Origin: Flavihumibacter sp. ZG627
Lineage (GTDB): Bacteria; Bacteroidota; Bacteroidia; Chitinophagales; Chitinophagaceae
DNA: 64,000 nucleotides
NCBI RefSeq assembly: GCF_000814325.1
Contig: NZ_JPHF01000010.1
Coordinates: 79,404-143,403 of the forward strand
Direction: 5' to 3'
Positions 1 to 8,045 of the stretch are shown here, piece after piece; the first letter of the stretch is position 1; each line of letters opens with the position of its first letter. The notes under the pieces were generated by a model. The model saw only the letters and a list, made by a program, of their open reading frames with translations. It did no database searches and was not told the origin of the DNA. Both the position numbers and the translations under genes were made by a program.

Positions 1-763
1 CAATTCCATTTGTTCCTTCCCGCTGTTGAAAGCCTTTCAGTACCTCAGAAATAGAGCCTTTTGTAGTTTGTAATTTCTTTGGTACGGAAATTCCATAACC
101 GTCATCCCACACGAAAATGGCAAGCGGAATCTGCATTACCCCGGCAGCATTAACAGCTTCCCAGAAATGCCCTTCCGATGTGGAAGCATCGCCGATAGTG
201 CAAAAGCAAATTTCATTGCCGTTGTCTGAAAGTTCCGGGAAAGCCTTCAATGAATCCACTTTACGGAAAACCTTGGATGCAAATGCCAGCCCCAACGCAC
301 GCGGCATCTGCCCTGCCGTGGGGGCTATATCACTGGAAATGTTTTTCTGTCTGGAAAGATTCACCCAGTCGCCCTCCTCATTTGTATTGGGCGTACAAAA
401 GTGGGAATTCATCTGCCTGCCCGCACTATGGGGATCCAGGTTAACGTCGGGATTAGCATAGAGCTGGGCAAAAAACTGTTCGATGGTAGCAAGCTTACTT
501 GCGAAAACAAAAGTCTGGTCGCGATAATATCCCGCCCGCCAATCTCCGTTTCGGAAAAATTTAGCGGTAGCTATCTGGGCTATTTCTTTACCATCACCAA
601 AAATCCCAAACTTGGCTTTGCCGGTAAGAACTTCCTTGCGGCCCATAAGGCTGGCTTCGCGGCTCTCACAGGCCATTTGGTAATCACGGAGTACTTCATC
701 GCGGAAGCGATCGAAGCTTAACTTTTCAGAATCCAGCAATTCGTTTTCCATGAGATTTTCCAT
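1..763 (-). CDS. 2-oxoacid dehydrogenase E1 component, N-terminal part (runs off left edge)
   Basis: Reverse-strand reading frame that opens at ATG 763 (a second in-frame ATG lies at 751) and stays open to the window edge, giving about 254 residues. It is the N-terminal, E1-alpha-like half of a thiamine diphosphate-dependent 2-oxoacid dehydrogenase. Visible landmarks are a YYRDQT segment near residue 85 and the ThDP-binding stretch that begins GDASTSEGHFWEAVNAAG and runs through WDDGYGIS. In Bacteroidota this family is usually a fused alpha-beta protein of roughly 800 residues, so the beta half should lie to the left. The substrate (pyruvate or a branched-chain 2-oxoacid) cannot be decided from this fragment. 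It differs clearly from the other E1 gene at 24.6-26.6 kb. It is divergent from the DUF1573 genes. Confidence 0.88.
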   Translation of the reverse strand, partial: MENLMENELLDSEKLSFDRFRDEVLRDYQMACESREASLMGRKEVLTGKAKFGIFGDGKEIAQIATAKFFRNGDWRAGYYRDQTFVFASKLATIEQFFAQLYANPDVNLDPHSAGRQMNSHFCTPNTNEEGDWVNLSRQKNISSDIAPTAGQMPRALGLAFASKVFRKVDSLKAFPELSDNGNEICFCTIGDASTSEGHFWEAVNAAGVMQIPLAIFVWDDGYGISVPKKLQTTKGSISEVLKGFQQREGTNGI

Positions 764-938
764 CGAACAAAACTAAGAGAAATTGGCCGGAAGCGAACAA
801 TCGTTAGTCGGTTTTCCCTCATAGATACCTAACGGGTAGATAAATTGTTATTAATTAATTCCTTAGAAATAAATATTTAATGTTTTGCCAAAAAAATATT
901 AATTGGGTTGGTCACTGGACAAAGTCAATCACAATTAT
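764..938. other. AT-rich divergent intergenic region
   Basis: About 200 bases lie between the divergent E1 and DUF1573 genes. They contain AT-rich stretches but no reading frame I can support. Only the -7 element listed next could be assigned. Confidence 0.5.
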
Positions 939-946
939 TAAATTTG
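939..946 (+). promoter_or_regulatory. Candidate -7 promoter element of the DUF1573 pair
   Basis: TAAATTTG matches the Bacteroidota -7 consensus TAnnTTTG exactly and lies 22 nt before the ATG at 969. No convincing -33 TTG is seen at the usual spacing. Confidence 0.5.
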
Positions 947-968
947 TTATGGCAGAACACCTGAGTAA

Positions 969-1415
969 ATGAAAAGAGTTGCATTCCTGATAGCCCTGAC
1001 CCTGAGTTTATCTGTTTCCTATGGACAGGTAACTGATGCCGCAAAGGCCCCGGAGGTAATCAGCATTGCCAGTTCTCATGATTTTGGATCTATACGGCAT
1101 GGCAGGCCTGTAACCTATACTTTTGAATTTATCAATACTGGCAAAGAAGCACTTAAAATAGAAAATGTTTCGGCTAGTTGTGGATGTACAACTCCGGTAT
1201 GGTCGAAAGACCTGGTAGCGCCCGGGGCAAAAAGCAGCATAACGGTTGGCTATAATGCGGCTTCGGAAGGGCCTTTTGAAAAATCTGTGACCATCTTTTA
1301 CAACTCCGGGAAAACAAAAACCATCTATGTTAAGGGTGAAGTAGGTAAACCTATGCCTTCAGTACCTGTTAATACATCTGTACAATTATTAAAACAAACA
1401 AACAATAAAGATTAA
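969..1415 (+). CDS. DUF1573 exported protein
   Basis: A 148-residue protein with a clear Sec signal peptide (about residues 1-19, ending SYGQ). A single DUF1573 domain follows, with the family hallmarks HDFGSI, YTFEFINTGKEAL and ASCGCTTP. DUF1573 is an Ig-like (ASH/MSP-related) beta-sandwich found in large numbers in Bacteroidota envelopes; its biochemical role is unknown. It forms an apparent two-gene operon with the paralogue 11 nt downstream. The C-terminal tail (last ~25 residues) is Asn/Thr/Lys-rich and probably disordered. Confidence 0.85.
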   Translation: MKRVAFLIALTLSLSVSYGQVTDAAKAPEVISIASSHDFGSIRHGRPVTYTFEFINTGKEALKIENVSASCGCTTPVWSKDLVAPGAKSSITVGYNAASEGPFEKSVTIFYNSGKTKTIYVKGEVGKPMPSVPVNTSVQLLKQTNNKD

Positions 1416-1426
1416 ATCGATCAATT

Positions 1427-1858
1427 ATGAAAAAAATAGCGCTTACTCTTTTTGCGGTTATTATCAGTGCGGCCATTTTCGCGCAGGCAAAGAGTGCTGA
1501 AGAATTGGTAAAGTTTGCCCAGACCAAACACAATTTTGGCAAGATCAAACAAGGAGTACCTGTTAACTACAACTTTGAATTTACCAATGTATCATCTCAG
1601 CCGGTAGTTATTCAGAAGGCATCTGCGAGTTGTGGCTGTACCACCCCAACCTGGCCTCAGCAGCCTGTAGCTGGTGGTAAAACGAACAAGATCACAGCTG
1701 GTTTCAATGCTGCTGCTCCTGGTCCGTTTGACAAAACTGTGTTTGTAACTGTGGCGGGCGTTGACAAACCTGTTGAACTCCGCATCAGCGGTGAGGTTTT
1801 GAAAGCGGAGGACTACGCAAAGTTTGAAGCTGAAAAAGATAAAAAAGGGAGCAAATAA
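1427..1858 (+). CDS. DUF1573 exported protein (paralogue)
   Basis: A 143-residue protein with a signal peptide (about residues 1-20, ending IFAQ) and one DUF1573 domain. It shows HNFGKIKQG, YNFEFTNVS and the same ASCGCTTPTW motif as its upstream neighbour, so the pair is a tandem duplication. A Lys-rich C-terminus ends the protein. A strong intrinsic terminator follows 20 nt after the stop, marking the end of this two-gene unit. Exact function unknown. Confidence 0.85.
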   Translation: MKKIALTLFAVIISAAIFAQAKSAEELVKFAQTKHNFGKIKQGVPVNYNFEFTNVSSQPVVIQKASASCGCTTPTWPQQPVAGGKTNKITAGFNAAAPGPFDKTVFVTVAGVDKPVELRISGEVLKAEDYAKFEAEKDKKGSK

Positions 1859-1878
1859 TTTCTTCCACCAGATACTCA

Positions 1879-1920
1879 AGAGGCCGTCTCAGTAAATTGA
1901 GACGGCCTCTCTCTATTTTA
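1879..1920 (+). terminator. Intrinsic terminator after DUF1573 pair
   Basis: A perfect 13-bp stem (arms 1879-1891 and 1898-1910, core GAGGCCGTCTCA) with a 6-nt loop, followed by a T-rich run. Confidence 0.9.
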
Positions 1921-1988
1921 TACCACTGATTATGGGTAAGAGCGCCCCCCCGATTTGAAAATGTATCCGTACTCAGGAGGTAAAAAAT

Positions 1989-2021
1989 AGGGACCAGATG
2001 GGGACCAGATGGGGACCAGAA
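1989..2021. repeat. Three tandem 11-bp units
   Basis: Three near-identical 11-mers of the form GGGGACCAGAT lie head to tail in the intergenic region between the DUF1573 terminator and ppk2. The remainder of 1921-2187 holds no recognisable gene; a frame open from 2083 lacks a good start before 2188. Confidence 0.8.
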
Positions 2022-2187
2022 GTATGGCTGTTGCTAGGGTGGCGGGTAGAGATGAGATAGCAGCTAGTCCGGGTAAACATATATGCATCATAAGAAGTTC
2101 CGAAGGATATCAACACAACTGAGGGCACCGTATCGGGATCGTGACGGCACCATTAAGCCAATTTTATTTACATTGGAGCATAAAATC

Positions 2188-3126
2188 ATGATCATGGATA
2201 TCAAACCTTTTTTCCAATACCTCGATTCCTTAATGGTTAAACCAAATCAAAAGGTCTCCCTTAAAAAAGATTTCGAAACGGACTATGATCATAAAATTTT
2301 CAGCAAAGAGGAAGGCGCTGAACTGTTGCAGGCAGGTATTGAAAACCTGGCCAAAATGCAGGATAAATTATATGCCCATAACCGCCATAGTATTCTGATT
2401 GTTTTGCAGGCAATGGATGCTGCCGGAAAAGACAGTGCAATTAAACATGTTATGTCTGGCCTGAACCCCCAGGGCGTTAAAGTGCACAGTTTCAAAACGC
2501 CTTCCCGCGACGAACTTGACCATGACTTCCTCTGGAGGCATTATAAAGTACTTCCCCCGAGAGGTGAAATAGGAATTTTCAACCGTTCACATTATGAAAA
2601 CGTACTTGTAACAAGGGTACATCCTGAATATATTCTCAATGAGAATCTGCCCGGTATTAATTCAGTGGAAGATATCAATGATGAATTCTGGGAAAGAAGA
2701 TTTAAACAGATCAACCGTTTTGAAAAGAACCTCACGCAGAATGGCACGATAGTACTTAAATTCTTTCTCCATGTTTCTAAAAAAGAACAAAAGAAGCGAT
2801 TCCTGGAAAGAATTGATGACCCGGAAAAGAACTGGAAATTTGCTTCTGCCGATGTTGAAGAAAGAGCACATTGGGAAGATTATATGAATGCATATAGCGC
2901 CATGCTGGGTGCAACCTCAAAAGATAATGCACCCTGGTATGTTTTGCCTGCAGATGATAAGTGGTTCACCCGCCTTTGCCTGGCAGCGATCATTTCGCGT
3001 GAGTTTGATAAAATTGACCCAGCATACCCTGTGATCAGCGAAACGGAGAGAGTGAAACTGCAGGCAATGCGGGAAAAACTCATGAGCGAAATTGATAAGA
3101 ACGGAAACGTGAATGGAAATGATTGA
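2188..3126 (+). CDS. ppk2: Polyphosphate kinase 2 family protein (class III-like)
   Basis: Transfers phosphate between inorganic polyphosphate and nucleotides in the cytosol. The sequence closely resembles the class III PPK2 enzymes of the Cytophaga hutchinsonii type, which can phosphorylate both NMPs and NDPs. Walker A is AMDAAGKDS at about residues 75-83, followed by GLNPQGVKVHSFK, the lid segment IFNRSHYENVLVTRVHPEY, and FFLHVSKKEQKKRF. The length (312 aa) fits the family. I place the start at ATG 2188 because GGAG sits 9 nt upstream. The frame is open upstream to 2083, but those 35 residues do not resemble the family. ATG 2194 is an alternative. The stop lies 23 nt before the start of the aminotransferase. 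Confidence 0.9.
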   Translation: MIMDIKPFFQYLDSLMVKPNQKVSLKKDFETDYDHKIFSKEEGAELLQAGIENLAKMQDKLYAHNRHSILIVLQAMDAAGKDSAIKHVMSGLNPQGVKVHSFKTPSRDELDHDFLWRHYKVLPPRGEIGIFNRSHYENVLVTRVHPEYILNENLPGINSVEDINDEFWERRFKQINRFEKNLTQNGTIVLKFFLHVSKKEQKKRFLERIDDPEKNWKFASADVEERAHWEDYMNAYSAMLGATSKDNAPWYVLPADDKWFTRLCLAAIISREFDKIDPAYPVISETERVKLQAMREKLMSEIDKNGNVNGND

Positions 3127-3137
3127 GGTGGGCCCTT

Positions 3138-3145
3138 TATCTTTG
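3138..3145 (+). promoter_or_regulatory. Candidate -7 element, aminotransferase
   Basis: TATCTTTG, an exact TAnnTTTG match, ends 4 nt before ATG 3150. The same context (TTTGCGCCATG) recurs at folD. Confidence 0.6.
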
Positions 3146-3149
3146 CGCC

Positions 3150-4340
3150 ATGTTAGTGATTAGCAAACGCGGTTCAGCAATGCCGCCATCTCCTATCCGC
3201 AAACTTGTTCCTTATGCGGAAACTGCCAAGAAAAAAGGCATACGAGTTTATCATCTGAATATCGGTCAGCCCGATATTGAAACGCCTCCCGAAATGATGG
3301 AAGCTGTGAGGCATGCAGATTTTAAGGTTTTGGAATACAGTCATAGTGCGGGCAATGAGAGCTATCGACGTAAGTTGGTAGAGTATTACAGAACGGCGGG
3401 CATAAGAGTGAATCATAACCAGATCATAATCACTACGGGAGGGTCTGAAGCAATACTATTCGGTTTTATGGCTTGTCTTGATCCGGGTGATGAGATCATC
3501 ATTCCTGAGCCATTCTATGCTAACTATAATGGTTTCGCCGTTGCCGCTGGCGTGGTTGTAAAACCTATCCCATCCTTTATTGAAAACGGGTTTGCCCTTC
3601 CTGCTATGGAAGAATTCGAAAAGGCAATCGGCCCTCGTACCAAAGCCATCATGGTATGTAATCCAAATAATCCAACAGGTTATTTATATAGCAGGGAAGA
3701 ACTCGAAATTCTAAAACAAATTATCCTTAATCATAATCTTTTTCTTTTTGCCGACGAGGCTTATCGTGAGTTCTGCTATAGTGGAGAACATTTCAGCGCC
3801 ATGCGACTGGAAGGAGTGGATGATCATATCGTGTTAATGGACACGATCTCCAAACGATATAGTGCATGCGGGGCTCGTATTGGTGCCTTTGTTACACGGA
3901 ATCAGGAATTACTTGATGCTGCTATGAAATTTGCCCAGGCGAGGTTGAGTCCGCCAGGACTGGCACAAATTGCTGCAGAAGCTGCCATTGATTTACCTCC
4001 CCATTATTTTGACGGAACCAAAGCAGAATACATGCGCAGGCGCGATGCGCTGGTCTCAAGATTGAACGCAATGACAGGAGTTTTTTGTCCAAACCCAGGC
4101 GGTGCATTCTATGCAATCGCACAGCTACCCATTGATGATGCCGACAAATTCTGCCAATGGTTATTAGAGAGCTTTTCCTGGAATGGTCAAACCGTTATGC
4201 TGGCGCCTGCGACCGGATTTTATGGGACACCGGGATTGGGAAAAAACCAGGTTCGACTGGCATATGTATTAAAAGTAGAAGAGATCCATGCAGCTATGGA
4301 CTGCCTGGAAAAAGCGCTACAGGAATACACTACCATCTGA
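3150..4340 (+). CDS. PLP-dependent aminotransferase (aspartate aminotransferase superfamily, class I/II)
   Basis: A fold-type I aminotransferase of 396 residues. It shows the N-terminal substrate-entry segment YHLNIGQPDIETP, the PLP phosphate loop region TTGGSEAI, the NPNNPTG motif, the ADEAY motif and the Schiff-base lysine in DTISKRYSACGAR (about residue 235). A C-terminal arginine typical of carboxylate binding is present in NQVRLAYV. It resembles the aspartate/tyrosine aminotransferase branch, but the amino-donor specificity cannot be read from the sequence. The start at ATG 3150 is supported by a -7 promoter box just upstream. A TTG at 3123 would extend the frame, but it lies in front of that promoter. 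A palindromic repeat and tRNA-Met follow. Confidence 0.88.
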   Translation: MLVISKRGSAMPPSPIRKLVPYAETAKKKGIRVYHLNIGQPDIETPPEMMEAVRHADFKVLEYSHSAGNESYRRKLVEYYRTAGIRVNHNQIIITTGGSEAILFGFMACLDPGDEIIIPEPFYANYNGFAVAAGVVVKPIPSFIENGFALPAMEEFEKAIGPRTKAIMVCNPNNPTGYLYSREELEILKQIILNHNLFLFADEAYREFCYSGEHFSAMRLEGVDDHIVLMDTISKRYSACGARIGAFVTRNQELLDAAMKFAQARLSPPGLAQIAAEAAIDLPPHYFDGTKAEYMRRRDALVSRLNAMTGVFCPNPGGAFYAIAQLPIDDADKFCQWLLESFSWNGQTVMLAPATGFYGTPGLGKNQVRLAYVLKVEEIHAAMDCLEKALQEYTTI

Positions 4341-4343
4341 CAT

Positions 4344-4370
4344 CCGTCCTGACATATGTCAGACAGGTAT
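4344..4370. repeat. Dispersed palindromic repeat, copy 1
   Basis: Contains the perfect 14-bp palindrome CTGACATATGTCAG (4349-4362) followed by ACAGGTA. It begins directly after the aminotransferase stop. A second copy with the same flanking words lies at 52053-52088. Confidence 0.75.
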
Positions 4371-4405
4371 TAGGAGATTTTTTTCATCATTTAGACCAGT
4401 TTCTA

Positions 4406-4413
4406 TATTTTTG
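4406..4413 (+). promoter_or_regulatory. Candidate -7 element of tRNA-Met
   Basis: TATTTTTG matches TAnnTTTG and ends 10 nt before the mature tRNA 5' end. Confidence 0.55.
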
Positions 4414-4423
4414 CGCTCCGTTT

Positions 4424-4500
4424 GGCGAGGTAGCTCAGCTGGTTAGAGCATCGGATTCATAACCCGAAGGTCGGCGGTTCAAGTCCGCTCCTCGCTACCA
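4424..4500 (+). tRNA. tRNA-Met (anticodon CAT)
   Basis: A 77-nt cloverleaf. The acceptor arms GGCGAGG and CCTCGCT pair (one G-T), the D stem GCTC/GAGC, the anticodon loop TTCATAA with CAT at 34-36, and the T arm GGCGG-TTCAAGT-CCGCT are all present. CCA is encoded at the 3' end. The closing pair of the anticodon stem is an A-C mismatch. A CAT anticodon could also be read as Ile (lysidine-modified), but the body looks like elongator Met. Confidence 0.93.
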
Positions 4501-4501
4501 A

Positions 4502-4542
4502 GGCCGAAACCTGTTATCAAAAAGGTTTCGGCCATTCTTTTT
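4502..4542 (+). terminator. Intrinsic terminator after tRNA-Met
   Basis: An 11-bp perfect stem (arms 4502-4512 and 4523-4533, GGCCGAAACCT) followed by ATTCTTTTT. Confidence 0.9.
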
Positions 4543-4608
4543 AGTAAACCCCGAGAGAACATAAAGCAGCACGACAAGGCTTCCCAATAAAGGGACAGAA
4601 GGCTGGTG

Positions 4609-5027
4609 TTAATCCACCAATTCCTTATAAGATCCGCGCACTCTTAAAACACCAAGAACCAGTAAACAGAGATGGTAAAGCAGGTTCAGGGCAGAAAGCG
4701 GAAGTTTCTGTAAGCGAAACTCATTGCGAAAATGCGAGGGTATAGCAATACGCCGGAGAAACCCCACCGTCCCTTTTCTACTGGTATGGGCATTATTGAT
4801 CATTCCAAAAACATTCTCCATGAAATATTCTGTACGCAATGCAGGATGTACTTCCCAATGAACCACTGTTTCAATGGATCCTTCCGGATAATATTCAAAT
4901 TTATCATTCATCCGCACACAAAGATCTCCTTGTATTAGCGCCTTCCATTTGTTTCCTCTGCTGTTTGCAAAAAAACAATATGCTGACCAGTGTAGATATT
5001 ATATATTCTGTTTCCTTTATAAGCCAT
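4609..5027 (-). pseudogene. Decayed cupin-domain protein
   Basis: Remnant of a small single-domain cupin of a type common in Bacteroidota (usually about 165 residues). The N-terminus reads MAYKGNRIYNIYTGQHIVFL (ATG at 5027) through QTAEETNG. The frame then shifts and hits TAA at 4935. The C-terminal half continues in another frame with GDLCVRMNDKFEYYPEGS, then VVHWEVHPALRTEYF, and a recognisable tail ending near 4609. Compared with what I know of the family, two stretches are missing: the first contains the metal-binding HxH motif and the second the later His region. The gene is therefore broken and could not bind metal even if the frame were repaired. The rest of 4543-5173 contains no intact gene. 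Confidence 0.7.
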
Positions 5028-5173
5028 AGATAAATACTTGGTACAAAATTCCGGAACTACTCCTCTTCCATTAAACCGCAGCAGGATGAAACGGCAGGAA
5101 TATTGCATGAATTGTAAGTCAATCGTTTGCATAATCGCCGAGATAGAATATATTGATCAGTTAAAAGCCAGGT

Positions 5174-6634
5174 ATGACCCCAAAAAAGGAAGCTTCGGCC
5201 GTTTGCGTAATTTTTGGTGCAAAAGGTGATCTGACCCGACGTAAACTAATTCCCGCTCTATACCATCTTTTCATTAACCAACACCTTCCCAAAACATTCA
5301 GGATTTTTTGTATTGATTATATATCTATTGAGCGGGACGTGTTCCTGGAAGAACTCCTATCAGGAGTTGTTGAATTTTCCAGGACAGGTCCGCCTGATAT
5401 CAATTTATGGCAAACTTTTACAAGCAGGATCACCTATATAAGCGGTGATTTCCTGAAGGAGGATACTTATCTGGAATTGAAGAGAGTATTAGATAATGTT
5501 GACCTTCAAAACAAAAAGCGGGGTATCAGGATATTCTACTACGCCGTGGCTCCCCGCTTTATAGAAATACTCTCGGATTCTTTATATCGTTTTAAACTGG
5601 CAAACCAGGATAACTTAGATAGAATTATTATTGAGAAACCTTTTGGAACCGATCTGGAAACAGCAAAGAAACTCAACAGATTCCTTCGCAAACGGTTCAC
5701 GGAGAAACAGCTTTACCGCATCGATCATTACCTGGGAAAAGAAACCGTACAGAATATCATGGCCTTCAGGTTCGCCAATTATGTTTTTGAGCCGCTATGG
5801 AATAATAAATATATTGACCATGTTGAGATCACTGTAGCGGAAAAAGTTACTGTAGGTAGCAGGGGAGGATATTATGATGGCAGTGGTGCATTGCGCGATA
5901 TGGTTCAAAATCACCTGTTACAACTCTTATGTATAACCGCAATGGAATGCCCTGTTAAATATGAAGCGGAAACCATCAGGAATGCCAAAACTGCAGTGAT
6001 CAAACAAGTGCGGCCCTTCACGCCTTCAGCAGTTTCAAAAAATGTTATACGTGGCCAGTACAAGGGTTACAGGAAAGAAGAACATGTACCCTCCCGTTCT
6101 TATACTGAAACCTTTGTTGCAGCGAGGTTATATATTGATAACGCACGTTGGAAAAATGTTCCCTTTTTCTTAAGAACCGGAAAAGGTATGCAAAGGCAAT
6201 CCACAGTAATCATCATTCAATTCAAGGATAGTCCGAATAAGATATTTAAGGGTGATGTAGTACCAAACCGATTAACGATAAGTATCCAACCTGAGCTTGA
6301 GATCAGTCTTCTTTTTGAAAGCAAGGTTCCGGGATTACAAATGAAACTTAAGCCAGTAGAAATGGATTTTACCTATAAAGAGTCTCATGAAGAAGCAATA
6401 CCTGAGGCTTATGAGGCATTGATTCTTGATGTATTAAAAGGAGATGCAACCCTGTTCATGCGGGGCGACCAGGTGGAAGCAGCCTGGAAACTGGTGATGC
6501 CTATTCTTGATACCTGGAAAAAACAACAGGGAAAAGATCTCAAATTTTATGAACAAAGCAGTTGGGGACCGCGTGCTGCAACAGAATTAATCAAACCCTA
6601 TTCCAAAGACTGGAACCATTTACCCAATATTTAA
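5174..6634 (+). CDS. zwf: Glucose-6-phosphate 1-dehydrogenase
   Basis: Oxidises glucose 6-phosphate to 6-phosphogluconolactone with reduction of NAD(P)+, the entry step of the oxidative pentose phosphate pathway. The N-terminal nucleotide fingerprint is IFGAKGDLTRRK (residues 13-24). The active-site signature YRIDHYLGKETVQN sits at about residues 180-193, and EKPFGTDL precedes it. The length (486 aa) fits the family. The first residue of the GxxGDL region is Ala rather than the common Ser (GAKGDL). No 6-phosphogluconolactonase or gnd gene is adjacent, so the gene is isolated. It is convergent with the Crp/Fnr gene 22 nt downstream. Confidence 0.95.
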   Translation: MTPKKEASAVCVIFGAKGDLTRRKLIPALYHLFINQHLPKTFRIFCIDYISIERDVFLEELLSGVVEFSRTGPPDINLWQTFTSRITYISGDFLKEDTYLELKRVLDNVDLQNKKRGIRIFYYAVAPRFIEILSDSLYRFKLANQDNLDRIIIEKPFGTDLETAKKLNRFLRKRFTEKQLYRIDHYLGKETVQNIMAFRFANYVFEPLWNNKYIDHVEITVAEKVTVGSRGGYYDGSGALRDMVQNHLLQLLCITAMECPVKYEAETIRNAKTAVIKQVRPFTPSAVSKNVIRGQYKGYRKEEHVPSRSYTETFVAARLYIDNARWKNVPFFLRTGKGMQRQSTVIIIQFKDSPNKIFKGDVVPNRLTISIQPELEISLLFESKVPGLQMKLKPVEMDFTYKESHEEAIPEAYEALILDVLKGDATLFMRGDQVEAAWKLVMPILDTWKKQQGKDLKFYEQSSWGPRAATELIKPYSKDWNHLPNI

Positions 6635-6656
6635 TACTTTAAACCAATTTTTGATC

Positions 6657-7364
6657 TCAACGGAAATTTGCTATTTTAATTAATCCCGCAACATCCAGGA
6701 TAACAATTTTTCTGCCATTGGTGGTAATAAGTTCTGCTTCCTTAAATTCAGACAATACCCTCACAACATTTTCACGGGCACTACCAACCAGGTTAGAAAG
6801 ATTTTCCCTTGACATAGATATTTCCACCGGTCCGTTCTTATTATTCATTGTTTTATACTTTTCCCTCAATACCACAAGTTGGAGGGCAGTTCTTTCACGA
6901 ACGGAACTTTGACTGAAGAAAGTAATGTTATTGGCAAGAACAGCAAATTCATGACTCAAAGTTTTGAGTAAACGCTTGCTAAGTAAGGGAGAATAATCAA
7001 TCGTTTTCAGGAAATCTTCCCTTGGAATAAATCCCACTACACTATCTTCAAGAAGCGCACAGGAATCAGGATAACGATCCTCCGCCAAAACAGCATGATA
7101 TCCCAACAGTTCACCCTGGCTGGCAACATAAATGATTTGTTCCTGCCCCTCCTTATTGATCCGGTATTTCTTAGCCATCCCTTTACGGATAAAGAAGATA
7201 CCAGTGGGATAAAATCCCTCCCTGAAAAGAATATCCCCCTTATTGTATTGAGCCTCAACCATATGTGCAGAGAGAAGTGACCATTCCTTTGGGGGAAGGT
7301 TCGAAATGATAGATCCGGACTGGAAATCCCAGCTTTGAACCGGAAATAAATGCCTGATACTCAT
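6657..7364 (-). CDS. Crp/Fnr family transcriptional regulator
   Basis: A 235-residue regulator with an N-terminal cyclic-nucleotide-type beta-roll (for example GDILFREGFYPTGIFFIRKG and GELLGYHAVL). A long dimerisation helix and a C-terminal winged helix follow, with recognition region SMSRENLSNLVGSARENVVR. There is no N-terminal Cys cluster, so it is not an oxygen-sensing Fe-S Fnr; it could sense haem-bound NO or a small ligand. A perfect TGATAATTATCA palindrome lies 17-28 nt upstream of its start and overlaps a possible -7 box (CACTTTTG), suggesting autorepression. The gene is divergent from the methyltransferase. Confidence 0.9.
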   Translation of the reverse strand: MSIRHLFPVQSWDFQSGSIISNLPPKEWSLLSAHMVEAQYNKGDILFREGFYPTGIFFIRKGMAKKYRINKEGQEQIIYVASQGELLGYHAVLAEDRYPDSCALLEDSVVGFIPREDFLKTIDYSPLLSKRLLKTLSHEFAVLANNITFFSQSSVRERTALQLVVLREKYKTMNNKNGPVEISMSRENLSNLVGSARENVVRVLSEFKEAELITTNGRKIVILDVAGLIKIANFR

Positions 7365-7379
7365 TGACTAATTTCAAAA

Positions 7380-7393
7380 GTGATAATTATCAA
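7380..7393. promoter_or_regulatory. Crp/Fnr-type operator (TGA-N6-TCA) between regulator and methyltransferase
   Basis: Perfect 12-bp palindrome TGATAATTATCA (7381-7392), centred at 7386.5. It lies 36.5 nt upstream of the last base of the -7 box of the methyltransferase, the same geometry as at 15470 and 16242. Confidence 0.6.
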
Positions 7394-7415
7394 TCCTCGC
7401 AAAAAATGCAGGCCT

Positions 7416-7423
7416 TAACTTTA
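7416..7423 (+). promoter_or_regulatory. Candidate -7 element, methyltransferase
   Basis: TAACTTTA (7 of 8 to TAnnTTTG), ending 4 nt before ATG 7428. Confidence 0.45.
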
Positions 7424-7427
7424 TCAA

Positions 7428-8036
7428 ATGTACCTGCAATCTTCCACAGATCGGGAAATAGATAAATGGTTCCAGTCAGACGCCACCTGTCATGAACTTT
7501 ATCCCCAGGCTATCCGGGATATGGCAAGAAGACATTGGACACCATTACTGGTCGCTAAGAAAGCAAGTGGTTTCCTGGCAACAGAACCCGGGGCAAAAAT
7601 ACTTGATATCGGAAGCGGTGCAGGAAAGTTCTGCCTGGCCGCCGCTTTTTATCAACCCAAACTCCAGTTTACAGGTGTGGAACAAAGAGCATATCTTGTA
7701 GATTATGCCAATGCTGCCCTGAAGCAAACCGGACAGGATAATGTAAGTTTCATAAATGCTAATTTTACCCAGATCAACTTCCGGCAGTATGACCATTTTT
7801 ATTTTTATAATTCGTTCTATGAGAATCTTGCATGTACCGAGAAGATCGATAAGGATGTAGAGCACTCTGTTGAACTGTTTGAATATTATAGTCATTACCT
7901 CTGCAAGCAATTGTATAATGTTCCCAAAGGAACAAGGCTTGTTACCTACCACAGTCTGGAAACTGAAATACCACCCGACTTTCATGTAGTGAATACGGAT
8001 GTGAATGACTACCTGAAATGTTGGATCAAAATTTAA
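7428..8036 (+). CDS. Class I SAM-dependent methyltransferase
   Basis: A 202-residue soluble protein with a Rossmann methyltransferase core. Motif I is ILDIGSGAGKFCLAAA (about residues 58-73), followed by FTGVEQRAYLVDYA carrying the acidic loop after beta-2 and VSFINANF. In place of the usual motif IV the sequence reads YDHFYFYNSFYENL, and the C-terminal part is unlike rRNA or protein methyltransferases I recognise. The substrate is unknown. It is followed after 9 nt by a 93-residue gene, probably in the same operon. Its promoter carries a Crp/Fnr-like dyad placed exactly as in the nos promoter, so it may be induced under the same conditions. Confidence 0.8.
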   Translation: MYLQSSTDREIDKWFQSDATCHELYPQAIRDMARRHWTPLLVAKKASGFLATEPGAKILDIGSGAGKFCLAAAFYQPKLQFTGVEQRAYLVDYANAALKQTGQDNVSFINANFTQINFRQYDHFYFYNSFYENLACTEKIDKDVEHSVELFEYYSHYLCKQLYNVPKGTRLVTYHSLETEIPPDFHVVNTDVNDYLKCWIKI

Positions 8037-8045
8037 AACCTGACA

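Noticed and set aside
117..721. Forward-strand open frames at the left edge
   Set aside because: They are mirror frames of the E1 gene read on the reverse strand, which shows clear family motifs.
2083..2187. N-terminal extension of ppk2
   Set aside because: Open frame, but not family-like; ATG 2188 has a Shine-Dalgarno-like GGAG at good spacing.
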